From the NCBI RefSeq assembly GCF_001544535.1, contig NZ_FCON02000053.1:1-51627 (forward strand): a stretch of DNA of 51,627 nt, given 5' to 3'. Each line of letters opens with the position of its first letter. Position 1 is the stretch's first letter. Shown in pieces: positions 1-10,190 of the stretch. A program made the position numbers and the translations under genes. Source of the stretch: Caballeronia choica. GTDB taxonomy: Bacteria > Pseudomonadota > Gammaproteobacteria > Burkholderiales > Burkholderiaceae. Under the pieces are notes generated by a model. It worked only from the letters and a program-made list of their open reading frames with translations. It was not told the DNA's origin and searched no databases.

Positions 1-11
1 GGCGGGCTATC

Positions 12-2984
12 TTACAGCGTACGAGCCACTTCGGTGACTTCGAACACTTCCAGCTGATCGCCTTCGACGATGTCGTTGAAGTTCTTGATCGACACGCCGC
101 ACTCGAAGCCCTGACGCACTTCCTTCACGTCGTCCTTGAAGCGCTTGAGCGAATCGAGTTCGCCGGTGTGGATCACGAGGTTGTTGCGGATCACGCGCAC
201 CGAAGAGCTGCGCTTGACGACGCCGTCCGTGACCATACAACCCGCGACGATGCCGACCTTCGGCACCTTGATGACCTGGCGCACTTCGACCATGCCCGTC
301 ACGACTTCGCGCTTCTCCGGCGACAACATGCCGGACATTGCCGCCTTCACCTCATCCACTGCGTCATAGATGATGTTGTAGTAGCGAATGTCGATGCCGT
401 TGTTCTCGGCCACCTTGCGCGCCTGGGCATCGGCCCGCGTGTTGAAGCCGATGATGACCGCCTTCGACGCCGTGGCGAGGTTGACGTCCGATTCGCTGAT
501 CGCGCCGACCGCGCTGTGCACGATCTGCACGCGCACTTCGTTGGTCGAAAGCTTCTGCAGCGACTGCACCAGCGCTTCCTGCGAGCCCTGCACGTCGGCC
601 TTGACGATGAGCGGCAGGTTCTGCACTTCGCCTTCGCCCATCTGCTCGAGCATGTTTTCGAGCTTCGCGGCCTGCTGCTTCGCGAGCTTGACGTCGCGGA
701 ACTTGCCTTGACGGAACAACGCGATCTCACGCGCCTTGCGTTCGTCCGGCAGCACGATGACTTCTTCGCCCGCGCCCGGCACTTCCGACAAACCCTGGAT
801 CTCGACCGGAATCGACGGACCCGCGGTCTTCACCGGCTTGCCTGTTTCGTCGAGCATCGCGCGCACGCGGCCGTAGGCACTGCCTGCGAGCACGACGTCG
901 CCACGATTCAGCGTACCCGACTGCACGAGGATCGTTGCAACCGGACCCTTGCCCTTGTCGAGCTTCGCTTCGATCACGAGACCCTTCGCCGGCGCATCGA
1001 TCGGCGCGGTCAGTTCCAGCACTTCGGCCTGGAGCGAGACGTTTTCGAGCAGGTCGTCGATCCCTTGACCCGTCTTCGCCGACACTTCCACGAACGGCGA
1101 ATCGCCGCCGTACTCTTCCGGCACGACGCCTTCCGCGACGAGCTCCTGCTTCACGCGCTCGGCGTGCGCATCCGGCTTGTCGATCTTGTTGATCGCGACG
1201 ACGATCGGCACGCCGCCGGCCTTCGCGTGGGCGATCGCTTCCTTCGTCTGCGGCATCACGCCGTCATCCGCTGCGACCACGAGAATCACGATGTCGGTGG
1301 CTTTCGCACCGCGCGCCCGCATGGCCGTAAAGGCCTCGTGACCCGGCGTGTCGAGGAACGTGATCACGCCACGCGGCGTCTCGACGTGATAAGCGCCGAT
1401 GTGCTGCGTGATCCCGCCCGCTTCGCCCGCAGCCACTTTCGCGCGGCGGATGTAGTCGAGCAGCGACGTCTTGCCGTGGTCGACGTGACCCATGACCGTG
1501 ACGACCGGCGGACGCGGCAGGCGCTCGCCCGTCTCTTCCGTCGTTTCACCCTCGACGAGCAGCGCTTCCGGATCGTCCAGCTTGGCCGCGACCGCACGGT
1601 GACCAAGTTCCTCGACGACGATCATCGCCGTTTCCTGGTCGAGCACCTGGTTGATCGTGACCATCTGGCCCAGCTTCATCATCACCTTGATGACTTCCGA
1701 CGCCTTCACCGACATCTTGTGCGCCAGATCGGCAACCGAAATGGTTTCCGGCACGTGCACTTCACGCACGATCGGTTCGGTCGGGGCCTGGAACGTGGTT
1801 TGATCCTGATGCTTGCCGCGCCCCTTCGGGCCGCCACGCCAGCCGCGATCGACGCCGCCGCTGGTGTCGCCGCGCGTCTTGATGCCGCGGCGCTTGGCTG
1901 CGTCGTCCTGCCAGCCGCCCTTGCCGCCCGCCTTCTTCTTGTCGGGCGACGACGGTGCCGACGGTGCCGGCGCGCCTGCCGCCGGCTTCTTCGCCGCGGC
2001 CGGGCGTGCGGACACCGCGCCTTCCGGCTTCGCCGGCTTGTGCAGCGTGCCTTTCGCCTCGACGGCCTTCGCCGCTTCCACCGGTTTCGCGACAGGCGCC
2101 GGCTCGGCCGGCTTCGCTTGCTGCGCACGGCGCGGCGTGTTCATCATTTCGCGGATCGCACGCGCTTCCGCTTCCGCCGCGGCGCGGCGCTTCGCGATCT
2201 GTTCCTGCTCGGCGCGCGCCTTTTCGGTCGCCGCGCGCGCGGCGTCCTCGGCCTTCTTGGCCGCTTCGCGTTGAGCGGCGCGCTCGGCGGCGGCCTTCTC
2301 TTCGTTCTGCTGCGCGGCGGTGTCGACCTTCGCGGGCTCCGCGGCCGGCTTTGCAGCCTGCTTGTCGACCTTGGCTTCCGCGCGATCTTCCTTGCGGGCA
2401 GCCGTTGCGGCACGCGACACTTCCGCCGCTTCCGCCACGGCAGCGGCGCGCTTGGCCGCTTCTTCCTCGGCGCGGCGACGCTCGGCTTCCGCCGCTTCCT
2501 CGCGCGCACGACGCTCCGCCTCTTCACGCTCGAGGCGTTCCTGGCGTTCCTTCAGTTCCTGCGCTTCCTTCTCGAGCAGCTCGGCGGCATGCCGCGCTTC
2601 TTCCTCGCGACGCTGCAATTCGGCTTCGTCGACTTCGTCCTCGACGTGATTGCCCGCCTCGACGACCTGTTCGGCGCCATGTTCGTCGCGCTTCACGAAG
2701 ACACGCTTCTTGCGCACCTCGACCTGAATGGTGCGAGCTTTACCCGTAGAGTCGGATTGCTTGATCTCCGACGTATGCCGGCGGGTCAGAGTGATCTTGC
2801 GCTTGTCGGCGTCGGCGGAACCGTGCGACTTTCGCAAATGATCGAGCAGACGCGCCTTGTCCGTTTCGGACAAGTCGTCGTCAGCGCTCGCTTTCTGAAC
2901 GCCAGCCGCCTGCAACTGCTCGAGCAGTACGCCTGCAGGCATTTTGAGTTCCGCGGCAAATTGGGCTACGTTGTTACTCGCCAT
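12..2984 (-). CDS. infB: Translation initiation factor IF-2
   Basis: IF-2 is the GTPase that brings initiator fMet-tRNA to the 30S subunit and promotes subunit joining. The 990-residue protein has an IF2-N domain at the start. A long charged Ala/Glu/Lys/Arg-rich linker (about 110-400) is typical of proteobacterial IF-2. A second IF2-N-like region precedes the G domain, whose P-loop is GHVDHGKTS near residue 497. DTPGH, NKID and SAK motifs follow, then domains II to IV. The ATG is preceded by GAGGA. It is the last gene of rimP-nusA-infB; rbfA, the usual next gene, would lie beyond the left edge. Family and start are secure. Confidence 0.98.
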   Translation of the reverse strand: MASNNVAQFAAELKMPAGVLLEQLQAAGVQKASADDDLSETDKARLLDHLRKSHGSADADKRKITLTRRHTSEIKQSDSTGKARTIQVEVRKKRVFVKRDEHGAEQVVEAGNHVEDEVDEAELQRREEEARHAAELLEKEAQELKERQERLEREEAERRAREEAAEAERRRAEEEAAKRAAAVAEAAEVSRAATAARKEDRAEAKVDKQAAKPAAEPAKVDTAAQQNEEKAAAERAAQREAAKKAEDAARAATEKARAEQEQIAKRRAAAEAEARAIREMMNTPRRAQQAKPAEPAPVAKPVEAAKAVEAKGTLHKPAKPEGAVSARPAAAKKPAAGAPAPSAPSSPDKKKAGGKGGWQDDAAKRRGIKTRGDTSGGVDRGWRGGPKGRGKHQDQTTFQAPTEPIVREVHVPETISVADLAHKMSVKASEVIKVMMKLGQMVTINQVLDQETAMIVVEELGHRAVAAKLDDPEALLVEGETTEETGERLPRPPVVTVMGHVDHGKTSLLDYIRRAKVAAGEAGGITQHIGAYHVETPRGVITFLDTPGHEAFTAMRARGAKATDIVILVVAADDGVMPQTKEAIAHAKAGGVPIVVAINKIDKPDAHAERVKQELVAEGVVPEEYGGDSPFVEVSAKTGQGIDDLLENVSLQAEVLELTAPIDAPAKGLVIEAKLDKGKGPVATILVQSGTLNRGDVVLAGSAYGRVRAMLDETGKPVKTAGPSIPVEIQGLSEVPGAGEEVIVLPDERKAREIALFRQGKFRDVKLAKQQAAKLENMLEQMGEGEVQNLPLIVKADVQGSQEALVQSLQKLSTNEVRVQIVHSAVGAISESDVNLATASKAVIIGFNTRADAQARKVAENNGIDIRYYNIIYDAVDEVKAAMSGMLSPEKREVVTGMVEVRQVIKVPKVGIVAGCMVTDGVVKRSSSVRVIRNNLVIHTGELDSLKRFKDDVKEVRQGFECGVSIKNFNDIVEGDQLEVFEVTEVARTL

Positions 2985-3077
2985 TCATTCCTCTTGATGC
3001 AAGGACAGATCCTTGCTGTTAGATCGGGGTCATGCGGCCGAACTGGCCGCGATATATCAGTGCGCCATGGTCATTTC

Positions 3078-4553
3078 TCACTGGAACCAGTGTTCACGTG
3101 CTTTCATGATCAACGCCTTAGCGGCATCCTCTTCCATGCCGGTCATTTCGACCAGCTCGTCCACAGCCAGCTCGGCGAGGTCATCGCGAGTCTGGATCTG
3201 GCGTTCTGCAAGCTTCGACAGCAGTTCGTTGTCCATGCCGTCGAGGCTCTTCAAATCGAGTGCGGCACCTTCGACTTTCTCTTCGTTGGCGATGGCCATC
3301 GTCAACAGGGCGTCACGAGAGCGGTTGCGCAGTTCGTGAACCGTGTCTTCATCGAAGGCTTCGATTTCGAGCATTTCGTTGAGCGGCACATACGCGATCT
3401 CTTCGAGGCTCGTGAAGCCTTCGTCGATCAGAATGTCGGCCACTTCTTCATCGACGTCGAGACGCGCCATGAACAGGTCGCGCAACGTGCCGCGCTCCTC
3501 GTTCTGCTTCAACGCGGATTCATCCGGCGTCATGATGTTGATCTGCCAGCCGGTGAGTTCGCTGGCGAGTCGGACGTTCTGGCCGCTGCGGCCGATCGCA
3601 ACCGCGAGTTCGTTTTCGTCTACGACGACGTCCATCGAATGCTTTTCTTCATCGACGACGATCGACTGTACGGCAGCCGGCGCGAGGGCGCCGATCACGA
3701 ACTGGGCGGGGTCTTCCGACCATAGCACGATGTCGACGTTCTCGCCACCGAGCTCGTTTCGCACCGCCTGCACGCGCGATCCGCGAATGCCGACGCAGGT
3801 GCCGATCGGGTCGATGCGCTTGTCGTAAGCGATCACGCCAATTTTCGCACGCACGCCGGGATCGCGCGCGGCCGCCTTGATTTCCAGCAGGCCTTGCTCG
3901 ATTTCGGGCACTTCCATCTCGAACAGCTTCATCAGGAACTCGGGCGCCGTGCGCGAGAGTTCGATCTGCGGGCCGCGCGCAGTGCGGTCGACCTTGGCGA
4001 TATACGCACGCACGCGGTCACCGACCCGCAGGTTTTCCTTCGGAATCAACTGGTCGCGGCGCAGAAGCGCTTCCACGCGACCCGATTCGACGATGAAATT
4101 ACCTTTGTCGAGCCGCTTGACCGAACCGGTCATGATCTTTTCGCCGCGCTCGAGAAAGTCGTTCAGGATCTGCTCGCGCTCGGCGTCGCGAACCTTCTGA
4201 AGAATCACCTGCTTCGCAGCCTGCGCACCGATGCGGCCGAATTCGATCGACGGAATCGGCTGCTCGATGAAGTCGTCCACTTGTGCGTCGGCTTTTTCTT
4301 CCTTCGCTTCGAACAGCAGGATTTCCTGGTCCGGCTCCTGCAGGCCCGCCTCGTCCGGCACGACGCGCCAGCGGCGGAAGGTTTCGTGCTCGCCGCTTTC
4401 ACGATCGATCGCGACGCGAATATCGACATCTTCCTCGAACAGCTTCTTCGTTGCCGAGGCGAGAGCAGCCTCGAGTGCTGCGTACACCACGTCCTTGTTG
4501 ACGTTTTTTTCGCGCGCCAGCGCATCCGCCAGCATCAAAACTTCGCGACTCAT
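3078..4553 (-). CDS. nusA: Transcription termination/antitermination factor NusA
   Basis: NusA binds RNA polymerase and nascent RNA and modulates pausing, intrinsic termination and antitermination. The 491 residues show an N-terminal polymerase-binding domain (1-130), an S1 domain (about 136-200), and two KH domains with [10 protein letters not shown] and [11 protein letters not shown] loops. Two acidic helix-hairpin-helix repeats form the C-terminus, as in other proteobacteria. The ATG overlaps the rimP stop by four bases (ATGA), so the two are probably translationally coupled. infB follows after 93 bases. In E. coli this operon is autoregulated by NusA at leader terminators; the leader here has a comparable hairpin (see 5111-5133). 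Confidence 0.98.
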   Translation of the reverse strand: MSREVLMLADALAREKNVNKDVVYAALEAALASATKKLFEEDVDIRVAIDRESGEHETFRRWRVVPDEAGLQEPDQEILLFEAKEEKADAQVDDFIEQPIPSIEFGRIGAQAAKQVILQKVRDAEREQILNDFLERGEKIMTGSVKRLDKGNFIVESGRVEALLRRDQLIPKENLRVGDRVRAYIAKVDRTARGPQIELSRTAPEFLMKLFEMEVPEIEQGLLEIKAAARDPGVRAKIGVIAYDKRIDPIGTCVGIRGSRVQAVRNELGGENVDIVLWSEDPAQFVIGALAPAAVQSIVVDEEKHSMDVVVDENELAVAIGRSGQNVRLASELTGWQINIMTPDESALKQNEERGTLRDLFMARLDVDEEVADILIDEGFTSLEEIAYVPLNEMLEIEAFDEDTVHELRNRSRDALLTMAIANEEKVEGAALDLKSLDGMDNELLSKLAERQIQTRDDLAELAVDELVEMTGMEEDAAKALIMKAREHWFQ

Positions 4554-5008
4554 TGTTTGCGGCTCCTAAAGTCAACCTTGGGGACGAGACGTGCTTTATC
4601 GAGGTCTGCGAGCGTGAAATCGAGCATCGCGGCGCCGTCCTTCCCTTCAAATTCCAAACCAATCATTTCGCCGTTCGGCGCATGCACGATGCCCCGGTAC
4701 GACTTGCGCCCGTCCAGCGGCTTTTTCAGTGTGATGACAGCTTCGCTGCCCGCGAAGCGCTCGAAATCCGCCAGTTTCTTGAGCGGACGATCCAGACCCG
4801 GCGACGATACTTCGAGCCGGTCGTAATCGATGTTTTCGACTTCGAGCAGGTACTGAAGCTGGCGCGTGACTTTCTCGCAGTCTTCGATGGCGATTCCGGC
4901 GGGCTGGTCGATAGAGACGCGCAACATGCCGCCTCCCGAGCGCTCGAGATCGACAAGCTCGTAGCCTAGGCCCGAGACCGTGGTTTCTATCAATTCCGTC
5001 AGATGCAC
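4550..5008 (-). CDS. rimP: Ribosome maturation factor RimP
   Basis: RimP helps assemble the 30S subunit. The 152-residue protein contains the family signatures GYELVDLE near the start and SPGLDRPL in the middle, and it ends in an SH3-like C-terminal domain. The reading frame stays open upstream to 5128, but the protein family begins at [11 protein letters not shown] therefore place the start at the GTG at 5006-5008. No upstream candidate is supported by similarity. The stop overlaps the nusA ATG. The GTG start may lower expression, though this is an inference. Confidence 0.95.
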   Translation of the reverse strand: MHLTELIETTVSGLGYELVDLERSGGGMLRVSIDQPAGIAIEDCEKVTRQLQYLLEVENIDYDRLEVSSPGLDRPLKKLADFERFAGSEAVITLKKPLDGRKSYRGIVHAPNGEMIGLEFEGKDGAAMLDFTLADLDKARLVPKVDFRSRKQ

Positions 5009-5110
5009 AGTGACTCCAAGGTGTTCGCGCGCGCTCCACGCCAGAACACCTGCGGATCGCGCCTTGAGCCGGCGCGCACTTGTTGCCCCAAGATGACGAA
5101 CCGAATGGCC

Positions 5111-5133
5111 AAAAAAAAATGGGCGCAACGCCC
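5111..5133 (-). terminator. Terminator-like hairpin (possible attenuator) in the rimP leader
   Basis: On the minus strand the RNA would fold as TGGGCG-TTG-CGCCCA and then run into T followed by further T residues (nine A on the plus strand, 5111-5119). This is a short intrinsic terminator. It lies downstream of the promoter at 5198-5226 and about 100 bases before the rimP start, so it sits inside the leader of rimP-nusA-infB and not after a gene. Leader terminators that respond to NusA are known for the equivalent E. coli operon; a similar role here is inference. Confidence 0.65.
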
Positions 5134-5197
5134 AATTTCTTTAAACCGAGGTCGCATCCGGGCGGCGAAACAAAACTGCGTGCCCAGCGACTTTGTG

Positions 5198-5226
5198 ATT
5201 TTAGCCATTTTTCGGGATAAACGCAA
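5198..5226 (-). promoter_or_regulatory. Sigma70 promoter for rimP-nusA-infB
   Basis: On the minus strand there is TTGCGT (5221-5226), a 17-base spacer, and TAAAAT (5198-5203). Predicted transcription starts near 5190, giving a leader of about 180 bases before rimP. The spacing is ideal and the -10 element is one base off consensus. Confidence 0.7.
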
Positions 5227-5315
5227 ACGTACTAGGCCGGTTGGCGGCTGTTTCGATGCCGTTTCGCTGGCGTTTGCGTTCGAATCCTGCCTGGTTCCCG
5301 TACTTGCGGCGAATG

Positions 5316-5344
5316 AAAAGAGGCGCAGCGACGCGCCCCTTTTT
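5316..5344 (-). terminator. Intrinsic terminator after rluB
   Basis: An imperfect stem (AAAAGAGGCGC paired with GCGCCCCTTTT, one mismatch, loop AGCGAC) lies about 70 bases beyond the rluB stop, with a T-run on the minus strand. It separates scpB-rluB from the rimP promoter. Confidence 0.65.
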
Positions 5345-5412
5345 CATTGCATCGGCGCTGAGTCAAATGCGCCAGTGCAATCAGACTTCGAGCCTCCGCG
5401 ACTGGCCGACGC

Positions 5413-7302
5413 TCAGCGTCCGCGCGTCCGGTTGCGCGGCGTAGCCGGTCGTGGACCGCGGCCAGCGCCGCCCGCATTGGCGGACTTGCCCTGCCCACCC
5501 CCCTGCGGACCCTGTCGGCCGCCTGCGCGCGGACCACCCGCACCCGCGGCGCGCTTGCCCGAACCACCCATTCCCGTGCCCTGCGGACCACCCTGTGCAC
5601 GAGCGCCGCGCGGACCAGCACCCGGACGGCCGCTGTTCGCGCGATTGCCGTTCGTTTCGGCGCCCGCGCGATTGCCGTTGGGTTCGCGGCCGCCGCCACG
5701 CGCGCCGTAGCCACCACCGCTCGCGCCGCTGAAGCCGCCGCCGGCACCGCCAAAGCCCCCCGCCGATCCGCCAAAGCCGCCAGGCGCGCCACGTCGGCCG
5801 CCGGGACCGCCGCGCGCCGGTGTCTGCGTCGCGCGCAAGTGCGAGCTCAGGACCGGCTCACGCGTGATGATGCCCATCGACGTTTGCATCGGATCGGGTT
5901 GAACGCGCTGCGGCGTGCTGCGGCCGCCTTTCTCCTCGGCCGGCGCCTTGAGTCCGACCGACGCCATCAGGCTGCGCACCTGATTGTCCTCGAGTTCTTC
6001 CCAGCGGCCGCGCTTCAGGCCCTTCGGCAGCGCGATCGGGCCGTGACGCGTGCGAATCAGGCGGCTGACCATCAAACCGGCCGCTTCGAACATCCGCCGC
6101 ACCTCGCGATTGCGCCCCTCGGCCAGCGCGACGTGATACCAGTGGTTCGTGCCTTCGCCGCCACCGTCCTTGATGCGCAGGAAATTGGCCGGGCCGTCCT
6201 CAAGCTCGACGCCGCTCAACAGCTTTTGACGCATGCCTTCCGACAACTCGCCGACCACCCGCACCGCGTATTCGCGCTCCACGCTGTAGCGCGGGTGCAT
6301 GAAGCGGTTTGCCAGATCGCCCGACGTCGTGAGCAGCAACAGCCCTTCGGTATTGAAGTCGAGACGGCCGACGGCGAGCCACTTCGCCGTTTTCATCGGC
6401 GGCAGCTTGTCGAAGACCGACGGACGGCCTTCCGGATCGGCATGGCTCACGATTTCGCCGGTTGGCTTGTGATAAAGCAGGATGCGCGGCGGCTTGCTCG
6501 CGAGCTTGCGCTTGACCGGCTTGCCGTTGATGCGCACCTGATCGGTCGGCATGATGCGCTGGCCGATGTGCGCCGGCTCGCCGTTCACCGATACACGCCC
6601 CGCGACGATCAGTTCCTCCATGTCGCGACGCGAGCCCATGCCCGCCTCGGCGAGCACCTTGTGGAGCTTCGGCGCGTCGTCGTCCGGTTCCAGCACGCGT
6701 TTTTGCTGCGGGTCGTTGCGCCCGCGACGCAGCATGGGAGCGCGCACGCCACCGGTGCCGTTGTCGGCGTCGAAGGCGGGGGAGGTCACATAGGCAAACA
6801 CGTCGTCGACGGCCGCCGCTGTCGCGCCAGGCGCCGGCGTCACGGCGCCATCGCGTTTGCCGCGCTTTTGCTGCGCGCCCTGCCGGCGGCCGCCCTCACG
6901 TTGCGCTTCCTTCGGCTCACTCGGCTCCTTCGGTTCCCTGACTCCCGCCTCGCGACCCTCGGCCGCTTCGCGCTTGCCCTTGCCCGCAGCATTGCGCGGC
7001 GCCCTGGCCCCCGCTTCCTTGCGCGGCATGCGCACCTTCGCGGCGACGACGCCATCGGGCGGCGCTTCCGCCACCGCGCCGGCTTCCGGCGCGCCTTCCT
7101 CGGCGTCTTTCGTCTTCGCGACGGCGCGGCGCCGTGCGATCAGGCTGCGCGGCCCGCGACGCAAACCGCGACGGGGACGGTCGTCGCCCTCGGCGGAATC
7201 GTCGGTGCGGGCGCGCTCGCCGGCGTCGGACGGGTCTTGTGCGTCCGTGGCACGAACGGGGCGCTCGGATTCGGGCGAATCGCTGTCGTGGGAATGTGTC
7301 AA
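5413..7302 (-). CDS. rluB: 23S rRNA pseudouridine synthase RluB-like, with long low-complexity tails
   Basis: The core is an RsuA/RluB-type pseudouridine synthase that isomerises a uridine in 23S rRNA. An S4 RNA-binding domain begins near residue 211 ([16 protein letters not shown]). The catalytic [14 protein letters not shown] motif has its aspartate near 315. The 629-residue length is about twice that of E. coli RluB. The first ~200 residues are rich in Arg, Lys, Glu and Ala. The last ~135 (from about 495) are Gly/Arg/Asn-rich with repeated RGG-like and GGFGG-like patterns. The start is a TTG preceded by GAGGT at good spacing; the next ATG is about 90 codons in. It follows scpB after 123 bases. 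RluB rather than a paralogue is inferred from gene order. Confidence 0.9.
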   Translation of the reverse strand: MTHSHDSDSPESERPVRATDAQDPSDAGERARTDDSAEGDDRPRRGLRRGPRSLIARRRAVAKTKDAEEGAPEAGAVAEAPPDGVVAAKVRMPRKEAGARAPRNAAGKGKREAAEGREAGVREPKEPSEPKEAQREGGRRQGAQQKRGKRDGAVTPAPGATAAAVDDVFAYVTSPAFDADNGTGGVRAPMLRRGRNDPQQKRVLEPDDDAPKLHKVLAEAGMGSRRDMEELIVAGRVSVNGEPAHIGQRIMPTDQVRINGKPVKRKLASKPPRILLYHKPTGEIVSHADPEGRPSVFDKLPPMKTAKWLAVGRLDFNTEGLLLLTTSGDLANRFMHPRYSVEREYAVRVVGELSEGMRQKLLSGVELEDGPANFLRIKDGGGEGTNHWYHVALAEGRNREVRRMFEAAGLMVSRLIRTRHGPIALPKGLKRGRWEELEDNQVRSLMASVGLKAPAEEKGGRSTPQRVQPDPMQTSMGIITREPVLSSHLRATQTPARGGPGGRRGAPGGFGGSAGGFGGAGGGFSGASGGGYGARGGGREPNGNRAGAETNGNRANSGRPGAGPRGARAQGGPQGTGMGGSGKRAAGAGGPRAGGRQGPQGGGQGKSANAGGAGRGPRPATPRNRTRGR

Positions 7303-7425
7303 AACAACCTCAAATGTGTCGAGTCGCGCGCCCGTCGCGGGCGCGTCAAAAAATCCGCTGATCGTTTCGGCTGATCGTGTGAACTGATCTTTATGGACAG
7401 CCGGATCAGGGTCCGTGCAATTGCA

Positions 7426-8496
7426 TCAGGCGCGGCGTGCTTCCCGTCCGTCGGTATCGTCGTCGGTCAGCGTGTTTTCGTCCGGTGCGGCGGTGACGCG
7501 ATCGGCCGCGTCCGTCTCATCCATCTGCACCGGGTTCGATCCGGATGCGACGGCACGTGGTTCGTGCCGCGCCGGTTCGATCCGGGATGCTGCGTGATTC
7601 TGGTCGTCGGCTTCGGCGGGCATTTTTTCACCGCCAGCCGGTGCTCCGGCCGCCGGGGCCGCAGCGTCGAATGGCGTGAACGCTTCGTGGTCCGCCGCTG
7701 ATTCCATCGATTCGTTCTGCGTTGTTCCGCGCGTCGCGGATTCGTCGCTTCGAGCCGCCGCCGTGCCCGCTTCGGCGCGAGCGGCGAGGCTGGGCACCGC
7801 GGACAGCGCGTCATCATCCGGCGCTCCTTCCACGTGGACTTCATCCTGCGCGGCGTGTTCCCCGCCAGCGATGAAATCGCTCGAATCCTGCTGCGGCGCG
7901 GCCTCGCCGGGCACAGCCGGGGCGGCATCGCCGTCCGGGAAGTCGATCGAGTGCTGCGCGAAAAGCGCCGCCTCGAATTGCGCGGACGGATTGTCCAGCG
8001 CGGGCAATTCGTCGAGCGCCGTCAGGCCGAGGTCGTCGAGAAACTGCTTGGTCGTCGCATACAGCGCCGGACGGCCCGGCACGTCGCGATGGCCAATCAC
8101 CTCGATCCAGCCACGATCCTCGAGCTGCTTCACGACTTGCGTATTCACGGTCACACCGCGAATCTCTTCGATATCACCGCGCGTAACCGGTTGCCGATAA
8201 GCAATGATCGCGAGCGTTTCGAGAACGGCTCGCGAATACTTCGGCGGCTTTTCTGGGTGCAGCCGATCGAGATAACCCCGCATGGCGGGCTTGCTTTGAA
8301 AACGCCATCCGGACGCCAGCGCCACCAGTTCGACGCCACGGCCCGACCAGTCCTCCTTGAGGCCTTCGAGCAACGTGCGAACGGTGTCTGCCGAAATATC
8401 GTCGGCGAAGAGCTTGCGCAACTCGCCGAGCTTCAGCGGTTCCTGCGCACAAATCAAAGCAGTCTCGAGGACGATCTTCGCCTCTTGGGTATTCAT
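7426..8496 (-). CDS. scpB: Segregation and condensation protein B (ScpB)
   Basis: ScpB is the winged-helix kleisin-associated subunit of the SMC-ScpAB chromosome condensation complex. The winged-helix core occupies roughly the first 180 residues, including [20 protein letters not shown] followed by GDIEEIRGV. The protein is 356 residues, against about 180-220 in many bacteria. The extra length is an acidic Ala/Glu/Asp-rich C-terminal tail of about 160 residues that looks disordered. scpB and rluB are commonly adjacent. scpA is not in the window. Confidence 0.93.
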   Translation of the reverse strand: MNTQEAKIVLETALICAQEPLKLGELRKLFADDISADTVRTLLEGLKEDWSGRGVELVALASGWRFQSKPAMRGYLDRLHPEKPPKYSRAVLETLAIIAYRQPVTRGDIEEIRGVTVNTQVVKQLEDRGWIEVIGHRDVPGRPALYATTKQFLDDLGLTALDELPALDNPSAQFEAALFAQHSIDFPDGDAAPAVPGEAAPQQDSSDFIAGGEHAAQDEVHVEGAPDDDALSAVPSLAARAEAGTAAARSDESATRGTTQNESMESAADHEAFTPFDAAAPAAGAPAGGEKMPAEADDQNHAASRIEPARHEPRAVASGSNPVQMDETDAADRVTAAPDENTLTDDDTDGREARRA

Positions 8497-8882
8497 GCAG
8501 CTAGGTCAGACCCTGTGTGGTCAATGAACCGGATCAATCGGACTTGAGCGGGCCCGGGCATTCAGACGAACGCAACGGACGGTAGAACTGGACGCGGAAT
8601 TTCAAGACGCGCTCGCCCGATTTTGATCGGTCATATTGATTGGGAGCACGCACCGGGGGGAGCCGAATCGAGCGACCGGCCAGTGCGAGTCAGCAAAAAT
8701 CGCGGTACTTCTGGCGGTCCAACGAGCCATCCCAACCGGACGGAGTAGCGCATTCCAAGGCGGAAGCGCGTGACTGAGCGCCATATTACGCAAAAAAAAC
8801 CGGTGCGTAAAGGTGAAACATCCGGAGGCGCGAAGGCTCACGTCGGGCGGTGGACAAGGCGCTGGCCGCGCCTTGTCACGCT
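8497..8882. other. Intergenic region between the aminotransferase and scpB
   Basis: The 386 bases contain no supported gene. The one clear structure is the hairpin at 8853-8877, just beyond the aminotransferase stop. The scpB promoter should lie here, but I could not pick it out. Confidence 0.6.
8853..8877 (-). terminator. Perfect 10-bp hairpin after the aminotransferase gene
   Basis: GACAAGGCGC and GCGCCTTGTC form a perfect 10-bp stem around the loop TGGCC, six bases past the aminotransferase stop. No T-run follows on either strand. It could be a weak or Rho-assisted terminator or a 3'-end stabilising stem. Confidence 0.45.
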
Positions 8883-10121
8883 TTAAGACGATGCCCGCCG
8901 CGACGCGAGAAACGCACGCAGGCGTCCCACTCCGGCGTCGAGCCGCGTCGGGTCGCATGCGTAGCACCAGCGCACGAAGCCTTCGCCTTCCGCGCCGAAA
9001 GCGCTGCCGGGCGCAAGCCCGAGGCCCGCTTCGCGCACGAGCGCCTTGCACAACTCCAGACTGCGCTCGGCGCCGGGCAGCGAGAAGAACAGGTACATCG
9101 CGCCCAGCGGCGCGCGCACGTCGATGCCGGGAATGGCTTGCAGCGCGCCGACCAGATGATCGCGGCTCGCGTGCAGATCGGCGACAAGCGATTGCGTGAA
9201 GCGCTCGCCCTCCCGCACTGCTACGACGCCCGCCTGCTGGACGAACGACGGCGCACACGACGTGTTGTACTCGACGAGCTTGCCGAGATCGTCCATCAGC
9301 GCGGTCGGTGCGACCAGCCAGCCGAGGCGCCAGCCCGTCATCAGCCACGCTTTCGAGAACGAATTCACCGCGATCACGCGTTCGTCGCGCGTCGCGAGAT
9401 CGAGAAACGACGGAGCGGCGCCTCCGTCAGCACCGTAATAGAGTCGCTCGTAGACTTCATCGGCGACGATCCAGATGCCGTGCCGACGGCAATGCGCCAG
9501 AACCGTGCGTTGCTCGTCGCGGGTCATGGTCCAGCCGGTCGGGTTGTTCGGCGAATTGATCAACAGCATCCGCGTGCCGGGCGTGAGTGCGGCAAGCAGG
9601 CGTTCGAGATTGAGCGTCCAGCCAGCGGCGCCATAGGTCAGCGACACCGTTTCGACGCTCGCGCCCAGGATCTTCGGAATTTCGACGAGGTTCGGCCACA
9701 GCGGCGTGACGGCGACCACCCGGTCGCCCGCCCCCGCGACCAGTTGGGATGCCAGCATCAGGGCGTTGACGCCCGCGCTCGTGACGGCGATGTGGTCCGG
9801 CGTCGTGGCGCCGTGCAAGGTCTCGACGTAGCCGGCGAGCGCCTCGCGCAGCGGCGCGATGCCAAGATTGTGCGTGTAGAACGTCGCGCCGCCGGCGAGA
9901 GCGCGGCTCGCGGCATCGCGGATGAACTCGGGCGTCACCCGATCGGATTCGCCGAACCAGAAGGGCAGCACGTCCGGCACGCCGAAACCCGCGTTCGCCA
10001 CTTCGCGGATTTGCGAAGGGCGCAACCCGCGCACCGCGTCGCGCGCGTTCGGCGCGTGGCCGCCATGGGCGCCCGCCAGTGTTCCCAATTCCGCCGACAC
10101 CGCTCCCGCCGATTCGCTCAT
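8883..10121 (-). CDS. PLP-dependent class I/II aminotransferase
   Basis: This is a fold-type I aminotransferase of the aspartate/aromatic aminotransferase superfamily; the substrate is not evident. Visible motifs are SPNNPTG (about 190-196), IVADEVYERLYYG (218-230), and NSFSKAWLMTGWRLGW with the PLP lysine at about 257. An arginine that would bind the substrate carboxylate is expected near the C-terminus. I chose the ATG at 10119-10121, giving 412 residues, because a GGAG precedes it; the open frame extends 17 codons further without such a signal. It lies 69 bases downstream of a LysR regulator on the same strand, which may control it. Homologues are often labelled simply pyridoxal phosphate-dependent aminotransferase. 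Confidence 0.88.
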   Translation of the reverse strand: MSESAGAVSAELGTLAGAHGGHAPNARDAVRGLRPSQIREVANAGFGVPDVLPFWFGESDRVTPEFIRDAASRALAGGATFYTHNLGIAPLREALAGYVETLHGATTPDHIAVTSAGVNALMLASQLVAGAGDRVVAVTPLWPNLVEIPKILGASVETVSLTYGAAGWTLNLERLLAALTPGTRMLLINSPNNPTGWTMTRDEQRTVLAHCRRHGIWIVADEVYERLYYGADGGAAPSFLDLATRDERVIAVNSFSKAWLMTGWRLGWLVAPTALMDDLGKLVEYNTSCAPSFVQQAGVVAVREGERFTQSLVADLHASRDHLVGALQAIPGIDVRAPLGAMYLFFSLPGAERSLELCKALVREAGLGLAPGSAFGAEGEGFVRWCYACDPTRLDAGVGRLRAFLASRRASS

Positions 10122-10190
10122 TGCCCGCTCCGCCGATAAAAGTAAAAGTCTAACGCGCCGCGCTTCCTTCACACGACTGCCCGGCCGCGC

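Larger units (their letters stand above)
5009..5412. other. Intergenic leader region of the rimP-nusA-infB operon
   Basis: This 404-base gap between rluB and rimP holds no convincing gene. Reading on the minus strand it contains, in order, the rluB terminator (5316-5344), a strong sigma70-type promoter (5198-5226), a compact hairpin followed by nine T residues (5111-5133), and then about 100 bases up to the rimP GTG. Confidence 0.8.

Noticed and set aside
168-3725. 1185-residue plus-strand open frame opposite infB and nusA
   Set aside because: Its composition (Arg/His/Asp/Leu-rich) is that of a shadow frame of the minus-strand genes, which are well-recognised infB and nusA.
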